Assembly (NCBI GenBank): GCA_025456065.1
Contig: JALOLH010000007.1
Span: 1 to 40,155 of the forward strand
Direction of reading: 5' to 3'
Length of the DNA stretch: 40,155 nucleotides
DNA from: Candidatus Nanopelagicales bacterium
GTDB taxonomy: Bacteria > Actinomycetota > Actinomycetes > S36-B12 > CAIYMF01
The translations under genes were made by a program, and so were the position numbers. Positions 27,508-36,244 of this stretch are shown here, piece by piece; the first letter of the stretch is position 1; each line of letters begins with the position of its first letter. The notes below the pieces were generated by a model. That model ran no database searches. It saw only the letters and a list, made by a program, of their open reading frames with translations, and was not told the origin of the DNA.

Positions 27508-28083
27508 TCAGGCCCGGCGCAGGCGCTGGGCGCGCAGGTACAACTCGCAGCCGATGCAGAAGTCGAAGGCGGCGTTGAGGAACGCCGCTGCGAGGGCGGC
27601 CGCGATCGCGGCGAGCGCCAGCCACGACAGGCCCAGGGCGAAGCCGGCGAGGCCGACCAGGCTGAACGCGAGGCCGCACGCCTGCGCGAAGCGCGGCGCC
27701 GCCGGGTCCTCGAGGTGGTCCGGGGCCGCCAGGCGCGGGCGGACCAGGCGCTTGAACACCAGGCCGTACGGCTGGTGCGCCGGCCCGGCGAGGGCGCCGA
27801 TCGCGAACACCAGGGCCTGCAGCGCCAACAGGACCGGGGAGGCCAGCACCAGTGCGGCGGCCAGGACGACGGTGGTGACGGCGGCGCCGAAGCGGGGACC
27901 GCGCGGGTCGATGGCGGCGGACGGGGTGCGAGCGGCGCCAGCGGCCGGGGCGGTGCTGCCCGCGGCCGGGGCGGTGCTGCCCGCGGCCGGGGCGGTGCTG
28001 GCCGCAGCCGGGGCGGTGCTGGCCGCAGCCGGGGCGGTGCTGCCCGCGGCCGGGGCGGTGGTGGTCGGGGCGTCAGGGGACAC
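27508..28083 (-). CDS. DUF4395 domain membrane protein with Ala/Pro repeat N-terminus
   Basis: IDPRGPRFGAAVTTVVLAAALVL...GLVFKRLVRPRLAAPDHLEDPAAPRFAQACGLAFSLVGL...AAFDFCIGCELYLRAQRL; GTG start 28081-28083 preferred over the long read-through ORF. Confidence 0.88.
   Translation of the reverse strand: MSPDAPTTTAPAAGSTAPAAASTAPAAASTAPAAGSTAPAAGSTAPAAGAARTPSAAIDPRGPRFGAAVTTVVLAAALVLASPVLLALQALVFAIGALAGPAHQPYGLVFKRLVRPRLAAPDHLEDPAAPRFAQACGLAFSLVGLAGFALGLSWLALAAIAAALAAAFLNAAFDFCIGCELYLRAQRLRRA
27940..28065 (-). repeat. 21-bp coding tandem repeat x6 (STAPAA[G/A])
   Basis: CGCGGCCGGGGCGGTGCTGCC-type units of exactly 21 bp. Confidence 0.9.
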
Positions 28084-28135
28084 GGCACTCAGCTCCAGAG
28101 GAGGTCGGGGATGCGCGAGCGGGCGGGGGCGGGCG

Positions 28136-28213
28136 TCAGCGCATGCGACACAGGCAGGTGCTGGTGCGGCCGTGGTCCACGGCCCGCCGCCTCGTGAGGA
28201 GCACCTGCTGCAT
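28136..28213 (-). CDS. Putative cysteine/sulfur-responsive leader peptide (25 aa uORF)
   Basis: Codon-by-codon read: MQQVLLTRRRAVDHGRTSTCLCRMR*; resembles actinobacterial leader peptides of the form LTxRRxVDxxRxxSxxC; TAGCCT-N6-ATG; 52 nt upstream of the DUF4395 GTG. Confidence 0.75.
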   Translation of the reverse strand: MQQVLLTRRRAVDHGRTSTCLCRMR

Positions 28214-28243
28214 GTGCTGAGGCTACCCTGACCTGTTGAAGGG

Positions 28244-28257
28244 CGAACGCTTGTTCC
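28244..28257. promoter_or_regulatory. Candidate LexA (SOS) box
   Basis: CGAACGCTTGTTCC; 13/14 to the recalled Gram-positive consensus CGAACRNRYGTTYC; GAAC-N4-GTTC dyad. Confidence 0.45.
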
Positions 28258-28317
28258 ATATGGTGAGACGCGGGCGCGCGTTCCCGATCCTCGCGGGGCA
28301 CCTGTCAGGCTGGGCCC

Positions 28318-29163
28318 GTGACCACCGCGAGCCGTGACCGCGCCAGCGCCCGCTCCGCCCGGGCCTCCGAGTCCGACGAGGGCCAGCTGCGCCTGGCCGT
28401 CCTCATCGACGCCGACAACGCCCAGGCGACCGTGATCGAGCAGTTGCTCGCCGAGGTGGCACGCTACGGCGACGCCACGGTCCGGCGGATCTACGGCGAC
28501 TTCACCTCGCCCCACAGCGCGTCCTGGAAGCGCGTCCTGCAGCGCAACGCGATCAAGCCGGTGCAGCAGTTCGCCTACTCCACCGGCAAGAACGCCACCG
28601 ACAGCACGCTGATCATCGACGCGATGGACCTGCTCTACACCGGCAACTTCGACGGCTTCTGCCTGGTCACCAGCGACAGCGACTTCACGGGCCTGGCCAT
28701 GCGGCTGCGCGAGGAGGGCCTCACGGTGCTCGGCTTCGGCGAGCGCAAGACGCCCGAGGCGTTCCGCAACGCCTGCCACCGGTTCGTCTTCGTCGAGGTG
28801 CTGCGCGAGGCGGCCAGCGGCGTGGCCCCCGCCCCGGAGGGGCCCGAGGCCGACCAGCGCGCCGAGGCCCTGCCCAGCGCCGAGGCCAGCCAGGAGCCGC
28901 GGGGCGCCGCGACGGCCGCCCGGCCGAAGCTGCCGAAGAAGTTCGTGCTCTCGGCGTTGGCCCAGTCGGTGGACGACGAGGGCTGGGCCCACGTCGGGAC
29001 GTTCGGCAGCTACCTGAACAAGCTCCAGCCGGACTTCGACCCCCGGCTGTACGGCTACCGCAAGCTCTCGGACCTGATCCGCGCCCGGACCGACCTGTTC
29101 GTCACCGAGGAGCGGCGCGCGCCCGGGGCGAACCAGTCGGCCCTGTACCTGCGCGCGCGCTGA
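28318..29163 (+). CDS. NYN-domain protein with C-terminal OST-HTH/LOTUS-like domain
   Basis: LAVLIDADNAQATVIEQLLAEVARYGDATVRRIYGDF, DSTLIIDAMDLLYTGNFDGFCLVTSDSDFTGLAMRLREEGLTVLGFGERKTPEAFRNAC; C-terminal DDEGWAHVGTFGSYLNKLQPDFDPRLYGYRKLSDLI. Confidence 0.92.
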   Translation: MTTASRDRASARSARASESDEGQLRLAVLIDADNAQATVIEQLLAEVARYGDATVRRIYGDFTSPHSASWKRVLQRNAIKPVQQFAYSTGKNATDSTLIIDAMDLLYTGNFDGFCLVTSDSDFTGLAMRLREEGLTVLGFGERKTPEAFRNACHRFVFVEVLREAASGVAPAPEGPEADQRAEALPSAEASQEPRGAATAARPKLPKKFVLSALAQSVDDEGWAHVGTFGSYLNKLQPDFDPRLYGYRKLSDLIRARTDLFVTEERRAPGANQSALYLRAR

Positions 29164-29234
29164 CGCGGCGCCGCTGCACGGCTGGCCGCCGTGTGGGCAT
29201 GGCGTCGTGGGGGTGGCGGTGCTAGGCATCAGGC

Positions 29235-30821
29235 ATGACCCAAGCGCCGAGGCCCGTCCGGACCGCAGTGACGCCCGGCCCCGCCACCGGCGCCGCCGTG
29301 GACGTCGATGACCTCACCGTGGAGGACGCGGTGCGGGTGGGACGGGGCGAGCGGCACCTGGCGGTCGGCCCGGCGGCACTCGCGCGGGTGCGGGCCGCCC
29401 GCCGGCACGTCGAGACCCTCGCGAGTGCGGACCGTCCGGCCTACGGGGTGTCGACCGGGTTCGGGGCACTGGCGACGGTGGCGATCCCGCCCGACCGGCG
29501 GGTCGACCTGCAGCGCAGCCTGATCCGCAGCCACGCGGCCGGCATGGGCGCCCTCGTGGAGCCGGCGGTGGTCCGCACGATGATGGCACTGCGCGTGCAC
29601 GCGCTCTGCTCGGGCCACACGGGGGTGCGGGTCGAGGTCGTGGCCGCGCTCACCGACCTGCTCGAAGCGGGGGTCGTGCCGGCGGTGCACGAGCACGGCT
29701 CGCTCGGGTGCAGCGGGGACCTCGCCCCGCTGGCGCACGTGGCCCTGGTGCTCATGGGCGAGGGGCAGGTCGTGCGACCCGACGGCTCGCGGGAACCGGC
29801 GGACGAAGCGCTGGCCCGTGCCGGGCTGGCCCCGATCGCGCTGGCCGAGAAGGAGGGCCTGGCCCTCACGAACGGCACCGACGGCATGCTCGCGATGCTG
29901 TGCCTGGCGGTCGTCGAGCTCGCCGACCTGCTGCGGGTGGCCGACGTCACCGCGGCGATGAGCGTCGAGGCCCTGCTCGGCACCGATCGGGCCTTCGCCG
30001 CCGACCTGATCGCGCTGCGCCCGCATCCCGGCCAGGCAGCCTCCGCGGCCAACCTGCGCGCGCTGCTGGCGGACTCGCCCATCGTCGCCTCGCATCGCGC
30101 GGACGCCACCCACATCGTGCAGGACGCCTACTCGCTGCGCTGCGCGCCGCAGGTGGCCGGTGCCGCGCGTGACGCGGTGGACTTCGCCCGCGGCGTCGCG
30201 CAGCGCGAGCTGGCCGCGGCCATCGACAACCCCGTGGTCACTGCGGACGGGCGCGTGGAGTCGAACGGCAACTTCCACGGGGCGCCCGTCGCGCACGCGC
30301 TGGACTTCCTCGCGATCCCGCTGGCCGACCTCGCCTCGATGAGCGAGCGGCGCACCGACCGGCTCCTCGACCGCAGCCGCAACCAGGGGCTGCCGGCGTT
30401 CCTGGCCCACGAGGTCGGCGTCGACTCCGGCGCCATGATCGCCCAGTACACCGCGGCCGGCGTCGTGGCCGAGCTCAAGCGGCTGGCGGTGCCTGCGAGC
30501 GTGGACTCGATCCCGACCTCGGCGATGCAGGAGGACCACGTCTCGATGGGCTGGGCCGCCGGGCGCAAGCTGCTGCGGGCCGTGGCCGGGCTGCGGCAGG
30601 TGCTCGCCGTGGAGCTCATGGTCGCGGGCCGGGCGCTGGACCTGCGCGCCCCCCTGGCGCCGGGGCCCGGCACCGCCGCCGCCCTGGCCGCGCTGCGCAC
30701 CGTCGTCGCCGGGCCCGGCCCGGACCGTGTCGTGGCCGAGGAGCTGGCGGCCACCGAGGCGCTCGTCGCCGACGGCCGGCTGCTCGCCGCCGTCACGGCC
30801 ACGATCGGCCCCTTGGCATGA
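29235..30821 (+). CDS. hutH: Histidine ammonia-lyase
   Basis: YGVSTGFGALA, EHGSLGCSGDLAPLAHVAL (MIO site), LALTNGTDGMLAML, QDAYSLRCAPQV, ESNGNFHGAP. Confidence 0.97.
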   Translation: MTQAPRPVRTAVTPGPATGAAVDVDDLTVEDAVRVGRGERHLAVGPAALARVRAARRHVETLASADRPAYGVSTGFGALATVAIPPDRRVDLQRSLIRSHAAGMGALVEPAVVRTMMALRVHALCSGHTGVRVEVVAALTDLLEAGVVPAVHEHGSLGCSGDLAPLAHVALVLMGEGQVVRPDGSREPADEALARAGLAPIALAEKEGLALTNGTDGMLAMLCLAVVELADLLRVADVTAAMSVEALLGTDRAFAADLIALRPHPGQAASAANLRALLADSPIVASHRADATHIVQDAYSLRCAPQVAGAARDAVDFARGVAQRELAAAIDNPVVTADGRVESNGNFHGAPVAHALDFLAIPLADLASMSERRTDRLLDRSRNQGLPAFLAHEVGVDSGAMIAQYTAAGVVAELKRLAVPASVDSIPTSAMQEDHVSMGWAAGRKLLRAVAGLRQVLAVELMVAGRALDLRAPLAPGPGTAAALAALRTVVAGPGPDRVVAEELAATEALVADGRLLAAVTATIGPLA

Positions 30822-30835
30822 GCAGCCCACGTCTG

Positions 30836-30876
30836 CGTAGTCGATTCCAGCAACTGGGCTGACGGGATCGACTACG
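30836..30876 (+). repeat. Inverted repeat/hairpin between hutH and hutU
   Basis: CGTAGTCGATTCC (30836-30848), 15-nt loop, GGGATCGACTACG (30864-30876); 10 bp perfect outer stem. Confidence 0.85.
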
Positions 30877-30905
30877 CGGGACACGCGGCAACGAGAGGAG
30901 GGCGC

Positions 30906-32573
30906 ATGACCCACGACCTCGGCACGCCCATGCCGGTCCGCGCACCACGCGGCACCACCCGCACCGCCGTGGGATGGCCGCAGGAGGCGGCGCTGCGGAT
31001 GCTGCAGAACAACCTCGACCCCGAGGTCGCCGAGCACCCCGAGGCGCTGGTCGTCTACGGCGGCACGGGCCGCGCGGCTCGGGACTGGCCGAGCTTCCAC
31101 GCGCTCGTGCGCACCCTGACGACGCTGCGCGACGACGAGACGATGCTCGTGCAGTCCGGCCGCCCGGTGGGCGTGCTGCGGACGCACGAATGGGCGCCGC
31201 GCGTGCTCATCGCCAACGCCAACCTCGTCGGCGACTGGGCGACCTGGCCCGAGTTCCGCCGGCTCGAGGCGCTGGGCCTGACGATGTACGGCCAGATGAC
31301 GGCCGGCTCCTGGATCTACATCGGCACGCAGGGCATCGTCCAGGGCACGTACGAGACCTTCGCCGCGGTCGCCGCGAGGGCCTTCGGCGGGAGTCTCGCC
31401 GGCACCCTCACGCTCACCGCGGGATGCGGCGGGATGGGCGGCGCCCAGCCGCTCGCGGTCACGCTGAACGGCGGGGCGTGCCTGATCGTCGACGTCGACC
31501 CATCCCGGCTGGTCCGCCGGGTCGAGCACCGCTACCTCGACGAGTGGACCAACGACCTCGACGCCGCCGTCGAGCAGGCGCTGGCAGCGAAGCTCGAGCG
31601 GCGCGCGCACAGCGTGGGCCTGGTCGGCAACGCCGCCGAGGTGCTCCCGGAGCTGCTGCGCCGGGGCATCCCGGTCGACGTGGTCACCGACCAGACCTCG
31701 GCGCACGACCCGCTGGCGTATTGCCCGACCGGGGTGTCCCTCGAGGCGTGGCACGACCTCGCCGCGGCCGATCCCGAGGGCTTCACGCTGCGCGCCCGGG
31801 AGTCGATGGCCCGGCACGTCGAGGCGATGGTCGGCTTCCTGGACGCCGGGGCCGAGGTGTTCGACTACGGCAACTCGATCCGCGGCGAGGCGCAGCTGGC
31901 CGGGTACGACCGAGCGTTCGAGTTCCCGGGGTTCGTGCCGGCCTACATCCGCCCGCTGTTCTGCGCGGGCCGGGGCCCGTTCCGCTGGGTGGCCCTGTCC
32001 GGCGACCCCCGGGACATCGCGGCCACCGACCAGGCGGTCCTGCGGCTGTTCCCGGACGACGAGCCGCTGGCGCGGTGGATCCGCGCGGCCGGCGAGCGCA
32101 TCGCCTTCCAGGGCCTTCCGGCCCGGATCTGCTGGCTGGGGCAGGGCGAGCGGGACCGCGCGGGCCTGGCGTTCAACGACCTCGTCGCATCCGGGGACGT
32201 GCGCGCGCCGATCGTGATCGGGCGCGACCACCTCGACACGGGCTCGGTCGCCTCGCCGTACCGGGAGACCGAGGGGATGCGCGACGGGTCGGACGCGATC
32301 GCCGACTGGCCGCTGCTCAACGCCCTCGTGGCCGCCTCGTCGGGGGCTGCGTGGGTCTCGATCCACCACGGCGGGGGCGTGGGGATGGGTCGCTCGATCC
32401 ATGCCGGCCAGGTCAGCGTCGCCGACGGCACGCCGCTGGCCGCGGCCAAGCTCGAGCGCGTGCTGGCCAACGATCCGGCGACGGGCGTGCTGCGCCACGC
32501 CGACGCCGGCTACGAGCGCGCCGCCGAGGTCGCGGCGGCACACGGCCTGCGCATCCCGATGCGGGAGGGGTGA
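30906..32573 (+). CDS. hutU: Urocanate hydratase
   Basis: [90 protein letters not shown]. Confidence 0.98.
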   Translation: MTHDLGTPMPVRAPRGTTRTAVGWPQEAALRMLQNNLDPEVAEHPEALVVYGGTGRAARDWPSFHALVRTLTTLRDDETMLVQSGRPVGVLRTHEWAPRVLIANANLVGDWATWPEFRRLEALGLTMYGQMTAGSWIYIGTQGIVQGTYETFAAVAARAFGGSLAGTLTLTAGCGGMGGAQPLAVTLNGGACLIVDVDPSRLVRRVEHRYLDEWTNDLDAAVEQALAAKLERRAHSVGLVGNAAEVLPELLRRGIPVDVVTDQTSAHDPLAYCPTGVSLEAWHDLAAADPEGFTLRARESMARHVEAMVGFLDAGAEVFDYGNSIRGEAQLAGYDRAFEFPGFVPAYIRPLFCAGRGPFRWVALSGDPRDIAATDQAVLRLFPDDEPLARWIRAAGERIAFQGLPARICWLGQGERDRAGLAFNDLVASGDVRAPIVIGRDHLDTGSVASPYRETEGMRDGSDAIADWPLLNALVAASSGAAWVSIHHGGGVGMGRSIHAGQVSVADGTPLAAAKLERVLANDPATGVLRHADAGYERAAEVAAAHGLRIPMREG

Positions 32574-32576
32574 GCC

Positions 32577-33800
32577 GTGTCCCGCCCCGGCACCAGCCTG
32601 CTGCTCGACAACGTCGGCGAGCTGGTCACGAACGACCCCGAGGGCACGGCGCCCGCGGACGACCGCGACGTGTGGGCGCTGGGCGTCCGTCGCGACGCCG
32701 CGGTGGTCCTCGCCGGCGGCCGGATCGCCTGGATCGGGCCCGCCTCCGCCGCCCCGGCCGCCGACGCCCGGGTGGACTGCGGGGGCCGCGCGCTGCTGCC
32801 CGGCTTCGTGGACTCGCACGCGCACCTGGTGTTCGCCGGTGACCGGGCCCGCGAGTACGCGGCACGGATGTCCGGGCGCCGGTACGCCACGGGCGGCATC
32901 CGCACCACCGTGGCGTCGACCCGCGCCGCCTCGGACGACGAGCTGCGGGCCAACGTGGCTGATCTCGTCGGCGAGCTGCTGCGCAGCGGGGTGACGACCT
33001 TCGAGGTGAAGTCCGGCTACGGCCTGACCGTCGACGACGAGGCCCGCAGCTGCCGGCTGGCGGCGGAGGTCACCGACGAGGTCACGTTCCTCGGCGCGCA
33101 CGTCGTCCCACCGGAGTGGGCCGGCGACCGGGGCGGGTACCTGGACCTGCTCACCGGCCCGATGCTGGCCGCGGCCGCGCCGTTCGCTCGCTGGGCGGAC
33201 GTGTTCGTCGAGCGTGGGGCGTTCGACGCCGTGGAGGCCCACGTCCTGCTCGAGCGCGCCGCCGCCGCCGGGCTGGGCCTGCGGGTGCACGCCAACCAGC
33301 TGGGGCCCGGCCCCGGCGCGGCGCTCGCCGCCGCGCACGGGGCGGCCTCCGCGGACCACTGCACCCACCTCAGCCGCACCGACATCCGCACCCTGGCCGA
33401 GTCGGGGACGGTGGCCACGCTCCTGCCGGCCGCCGAGCTGGGGACCCGCTCGGCCTTCCCGGACGCGCGGCGGCTGCTGCGGGCCGGGGCCACCGTCGCC
33501 CTGGCCACCGACTGCAACCCGGGCACCTCGTACACCACCTCGATGCCCCTGTGCATCGCCCTGGCGGTGTCCCTCATGCGCATGACCCCGGCCGAGGCGC
33601 TGTGGGCCGCCACGGCCGGCGGGGCGGCCGCACTGCGCCGCTCCGACGTGGGTCACCTCGTCGTGGACGGTCCCGCCGACGTGGTGCTGCTCGACGCGCC
33701 CAGCCACGTGCACCTGGCCTACCGCCCCGGCGTCGACCTGGTCGCGGGGGTCTGGCGGGCGGGCACGCGGGTGCCCCCGAGGAGCAGGCTGGAGCCATGA
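32577..33800 (+). CDS. hutI: Imidazolonepropionase
   Basis: [88 protein letters not shown]. Confidence 0.97.
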   Translation: MSRPGTSLLLDNVGELVTNDPEGTAPADDRDVWALGVRRDAAVVLAGGRIAWIGPASAAPAADARVDCGGRALLPGFVDSHAHLVFAGDRAREYAARMSGRRYATGGIRTTVASTRAASDDELRANVADLVGELLRSGVTTFEVKSGYGLTVDDEARSCRLAAEVTDEVTFLGAHVVPPEWAGDRGGYLDLLTGPMLAAAAPFARWADVFVERGAFDAVEAHVLLERAAAAGLGLRVHANQLGPGPGAALAAAHGAASADHCTHLSRTDIRTLAESGTVATLLPAAELGTRSAFPDARRLLRAGATVALATDCNPGTSYTTSMPLCIALAVSLMRMTPAEALWAATAGGAAALRRSDVGHLVVDGPADVVLLDAPSHVHLAYRPGVDLVAGVWRAGTRVPPRSRLEP

Positions 33801-34720
33801 CCGACGACCCGCACTGGCCACGGGCATCCACCTGGCTGACCGACTCGACCGCCCGGCTCCACCAGTCCCGCCATCCGGGCCGTCCCGACCTGGTGGTGCT
33901 CGGCGTGCCCGCCCATCGGACCTCGCTGTCCCCCACGGGCGCGCACGAGACCCCCGGGGCGATCCGGGCCGCCCTGCAGCGCTGCTCCACGTGGGTCACC
34001 GACCCGGGGCTGGACCTGGCCGAGCTCACGGTCCTGGATCTCGGCGACATCGACGAGCCCGACGGTCCCGACGGGGAGCATGCGACGGTCCAGGCGATCC
34101 GCCAGTACCCGGACGTGCCCGTCCTGGCGCTCGGTGGGGACAACTCGATCACCTACGCCGTCGCGCGCGGCGCCTGGGCCGACGGCCTGGTCACCCTCGA
34201 CGCCCACCACGACCTGCGCGACGGCACCTCGAACGGCTCGCCGGTCCGCCGGCTCGTCGAAGCCGGGATCCCGGGGCCACGGGTCGTCCAGATCGGCATC
34301 GCCGACTTCGCGAACTCCCCCGAGTACGCGACGCGGGCCCGCGACCTCGGCGTCACCGTCGTGCCCGCAGCGGCGCTGGACGACCGACCGATGGCCGACG
34401 TGATGGCCGAAGCGCTCGAGATCGCCTCGGCGGGCTCGCCCGACGCCCGCGTCCACGTCGACCTCGACCTCGACGTGTGCGACCGCGCCGTGGCCCCCGC
34501 CTGCCCGGCCTCGCTGCCCGGCGGGATCGGCGCGCGACAGCTGCGCGCCGCCGCCCGGGCGGCCGGGGCGGACCCACGCGTGGTCTCGATCGACCTCACC
34601 GAGGTGGACGCCACCGCCGACCTGCCCGACCAGCGCACGGTCCGGCTCGCTGCGCTGTGCGTCCTCGAGGTCGCGACCGGCGTGCTGCTGCGCCGCGTCG
34701 CCCCCGGCGGGCGCGCCTGA
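33797..34720 (+). CDS. hutG: Arginase/ureohydrolase superfamily protein, probable formimidoylglutamase
   Basis: [68 protein letters not shown] overlap with hutI. Confidence 0.85.
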   Translation: MTDDPHWPRASTWLTDSTARLHQSRHPGRPDLVVLGVPAHRTSLSPTGAHETPGAIRAALQRCSTWVTDPGLDLAELTVLDLGDIDEPDGPDGEHATVQAIRQYPDVPVLALGGDNSITYAVARGAWADGLVTLDAHHDLRDGTSNGSPVRRLVEAGIPGPRVVQIGIADFANSPEYATRARDLGVTVVPAAALDDRPMADVMAEALEIASAGSPDARVHVDLDLDVCDRAVAPACPASLPGGIGARQLRAAARAAGADPRVVSIDLTEVDATADLPDQRTVRLAALCVLEVATGVLLRRVAPGGRA

Positions 34721-34722
34721 GC

Positions 34723-35364
34723 TCAGGCGACCTCACCGATCGCCGCGATCACGTCGGCGCGGCGGGGGGCACCGGTGGCCCGCCTGCGGATCCGTCCGGC
34801 TGCGTCGAGCACCAGGACCGTCGGCGTGCGGGTGATGTCCAGGCGTCGCACGAGCTCGAGGTGGGACTCCGCATCGACCTCGACGTGGGTGACCCCTGCG
34901 ACCATCCCGGCCACGTCGCCGAGGACCACCCGGGTGGCCCGGCAGGGCTGGCAGAACGCCGAGGAGAACTGCACGAGCGTGGCTCGGGCGCCGAGCGGCG
35001 TGCCGAGGTCCTCGGCGGTGAGCCGGTGGGCGGCCGGCACGAGGGTGTGGTCGATCGTCACGGGCCGACCGTCGACGACCAGGGGCTCGGAGACGTCGTC
35101 GGCGGCCAGCGGCCCCTCGGCGACGGGCGAGTCGTCCCCGGCCGGCGAGTCGTCTTCGAGCGGCGGGGCACCACCAGCGGACGGGGCATCGCCCCCCGCC
35201 GGCAGCCCCGCCGCGGCACCGGGCGCGGTGGCCGGGACCGGCGGTCCGAGGGGCGGACCCTCGGCGACCGCGACGTGCTGCATCCGGCCGTCCGTGCGCC
35301 GGCGCCACACCCCGAAGGCGGTCGCCGCGCCCAGCACGACGACCAGGATCAGCACGCCCTCCAT
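34723..35364 (-). CDS. Membrane-anchored thioredoxin-fold protein
   Basis: N-terminal TM (MEGVLILVVVLGAATAFGVWRRRTDGR), TLVQFSSAFCQPCRATRVVLGDVA (CxxC), ITRTPTVLVLDAAGRI. Confidence 0.87.
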   Translation of the reverse strand: MEGVLILVVVLGAATAFGVWRRRTDGRMQHVAVAEGPPLGPPVPATAPGAAAGLPAGGDAPSAGGAPPLEDDSPAGDDSPVAEGPLAADDVSEPLVVDGRPVTIDHTLVPAAHRLTAEDLGTPLGARATLVQFSSAFCQPCRATRVVLGDVAGMVAGVTHVEVDAESHLELVRRLDITRTPTVLVLDAAGRIRRRATGAPRRADVIAAIGEVA

Positions 35365-35410
35365 GAGGCCCACAACGTCGCCGCCCCGCTCGCCCATTCC
35401 CGCGGGGGCG

Positions 35411-35416
35411 TATCCT
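35411..35416 (+). promoter_or_regulatory. Predicted glnR -10 element (TATCCT)
   Basis: GGGCGTATCCTCGG about 58 nt upstream of the glnR ATG. Confidence 0.45.
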
Positions 35417-35474
35417 CGGCTCCAGCGAGCGGGACCTCTGGGGTCGTCGCAGGGGGCGTGCGGAGGAGGTGCCG

Positions 35475-36200
35475 ATGAGCCGATTGCTGCTCATGACGGC
35501 ATCCCTCGGGCCCTCCGGGGACGTCCTTCCCGCGCTCGGGCTGCTCGCCCACCACGTCCGCGTGCTGCCGGCCGAGGCCAGCGCGCTGCTGGACGCACCG
35601 CGCGCCGACGCCCTGCTCGTCGACGGTCGCCAGAACCTCGCGCACGTGCGCGCCCTCACCCGGCTGATCCGCCAGACCGGCGTCGAGTGCCCCGTGCTGC
35701 TCATCACGACCGAGGGCGGCCTGGCGGCCGTCAACGCCGAGTGGGGCATCGACGACGTCCTGCTCGAGGCCGCCGGCCCGGCGGAGGTGGAGGCCCGGCT
35801 GCGCCTGGCGATCGGCCGGACGGCGGTCGCCGAGGAGGCCGAGTCCGACGGCGAGCTGCGCCTCGGTGACCTGGCCATCGACGAGCGCGCCTACAGCGCG
35901 CGCCTGCGCGGGCGCAGCCTGGACCTGACGTTCAAGGAGTTCGAGCTGCTGCGGTTCCTGGCCGGTCATGCTGGTCGCGTGTTCACCCGCGCCCAGCTGC
36001 TCCAGGAGGTCTGGGGCTACGACTACTTCGGCGGCACCCGCACCGTCGACGTGCACGTGCGCCGCCTGCGCGCGAAGCTCGGCTCCGAGCACGAGGCGAT
36101 GATCGGCACGGTCCGCAACGTCGGGTACCGGTTCGTCCCGCCCCGCCAGGACGAGGGCCTCGACGTCGCCACCGCGGCCACCCTGCGGGAGCCGGTCTGA
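35475..36200 (+). CDS. glnR: GlnR-like atypical OmpR-family nitrogen regulator
   Basis: [65 protein letters not shown]...[37 protein letters not shown] plus winged helix; matches recalled GlnR pattern. Confidence 0.9.
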   Translation: MSRLLLMTASLGPSGDVLPALGLLAHHVRVLPAEASALLDAPRADALLVDGRQNLAHVRALTRLIRQTGVECPVLLITTEGGLAAVNAEWGIDDVLLEAAGPAEVEARLRLAIGRTAVAEEAESDGELRLGDLAIDERAYSARLRGRSLDLTFKEFELLRFLAGHAGRVFTRAQLLQEVWGYDYFGGTRTVDVHVRRLRAKLGSEHEAMIGTVRNVGYRFVPPRQDEGLDVATAATLREPV

Positions 36201-36244
36201 GCGCGGTCCACCTGCGCGCCGCGGCGGCCCTGACCCCCGCCGAG

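Noticed and set aside
27508-29229. 573-aa minus ORF extending DUF4395 upstream through the NYN gene
   Set aside because: Extension is antisense to the NYN gene and runs over the leader peptide region; GTG at 28083 gives a sensible protein.
29700-29740. CSG instead of ASG in the HutH MIO-forming tripeptide (GSLGCSGDLAPL)
   Set aside because: I recall the Cys-Ser-Gly variant in other actinobacterial HutH proteins, so not treated as novel.
29229-33827. 1532-aa minus-strand ORF opposite hutH-hutU-hutI
   Set aside because: Compositional shadow: antisense to three strongly conserved enzymes, His/Arg/Gly-rich, no recognisable motif.
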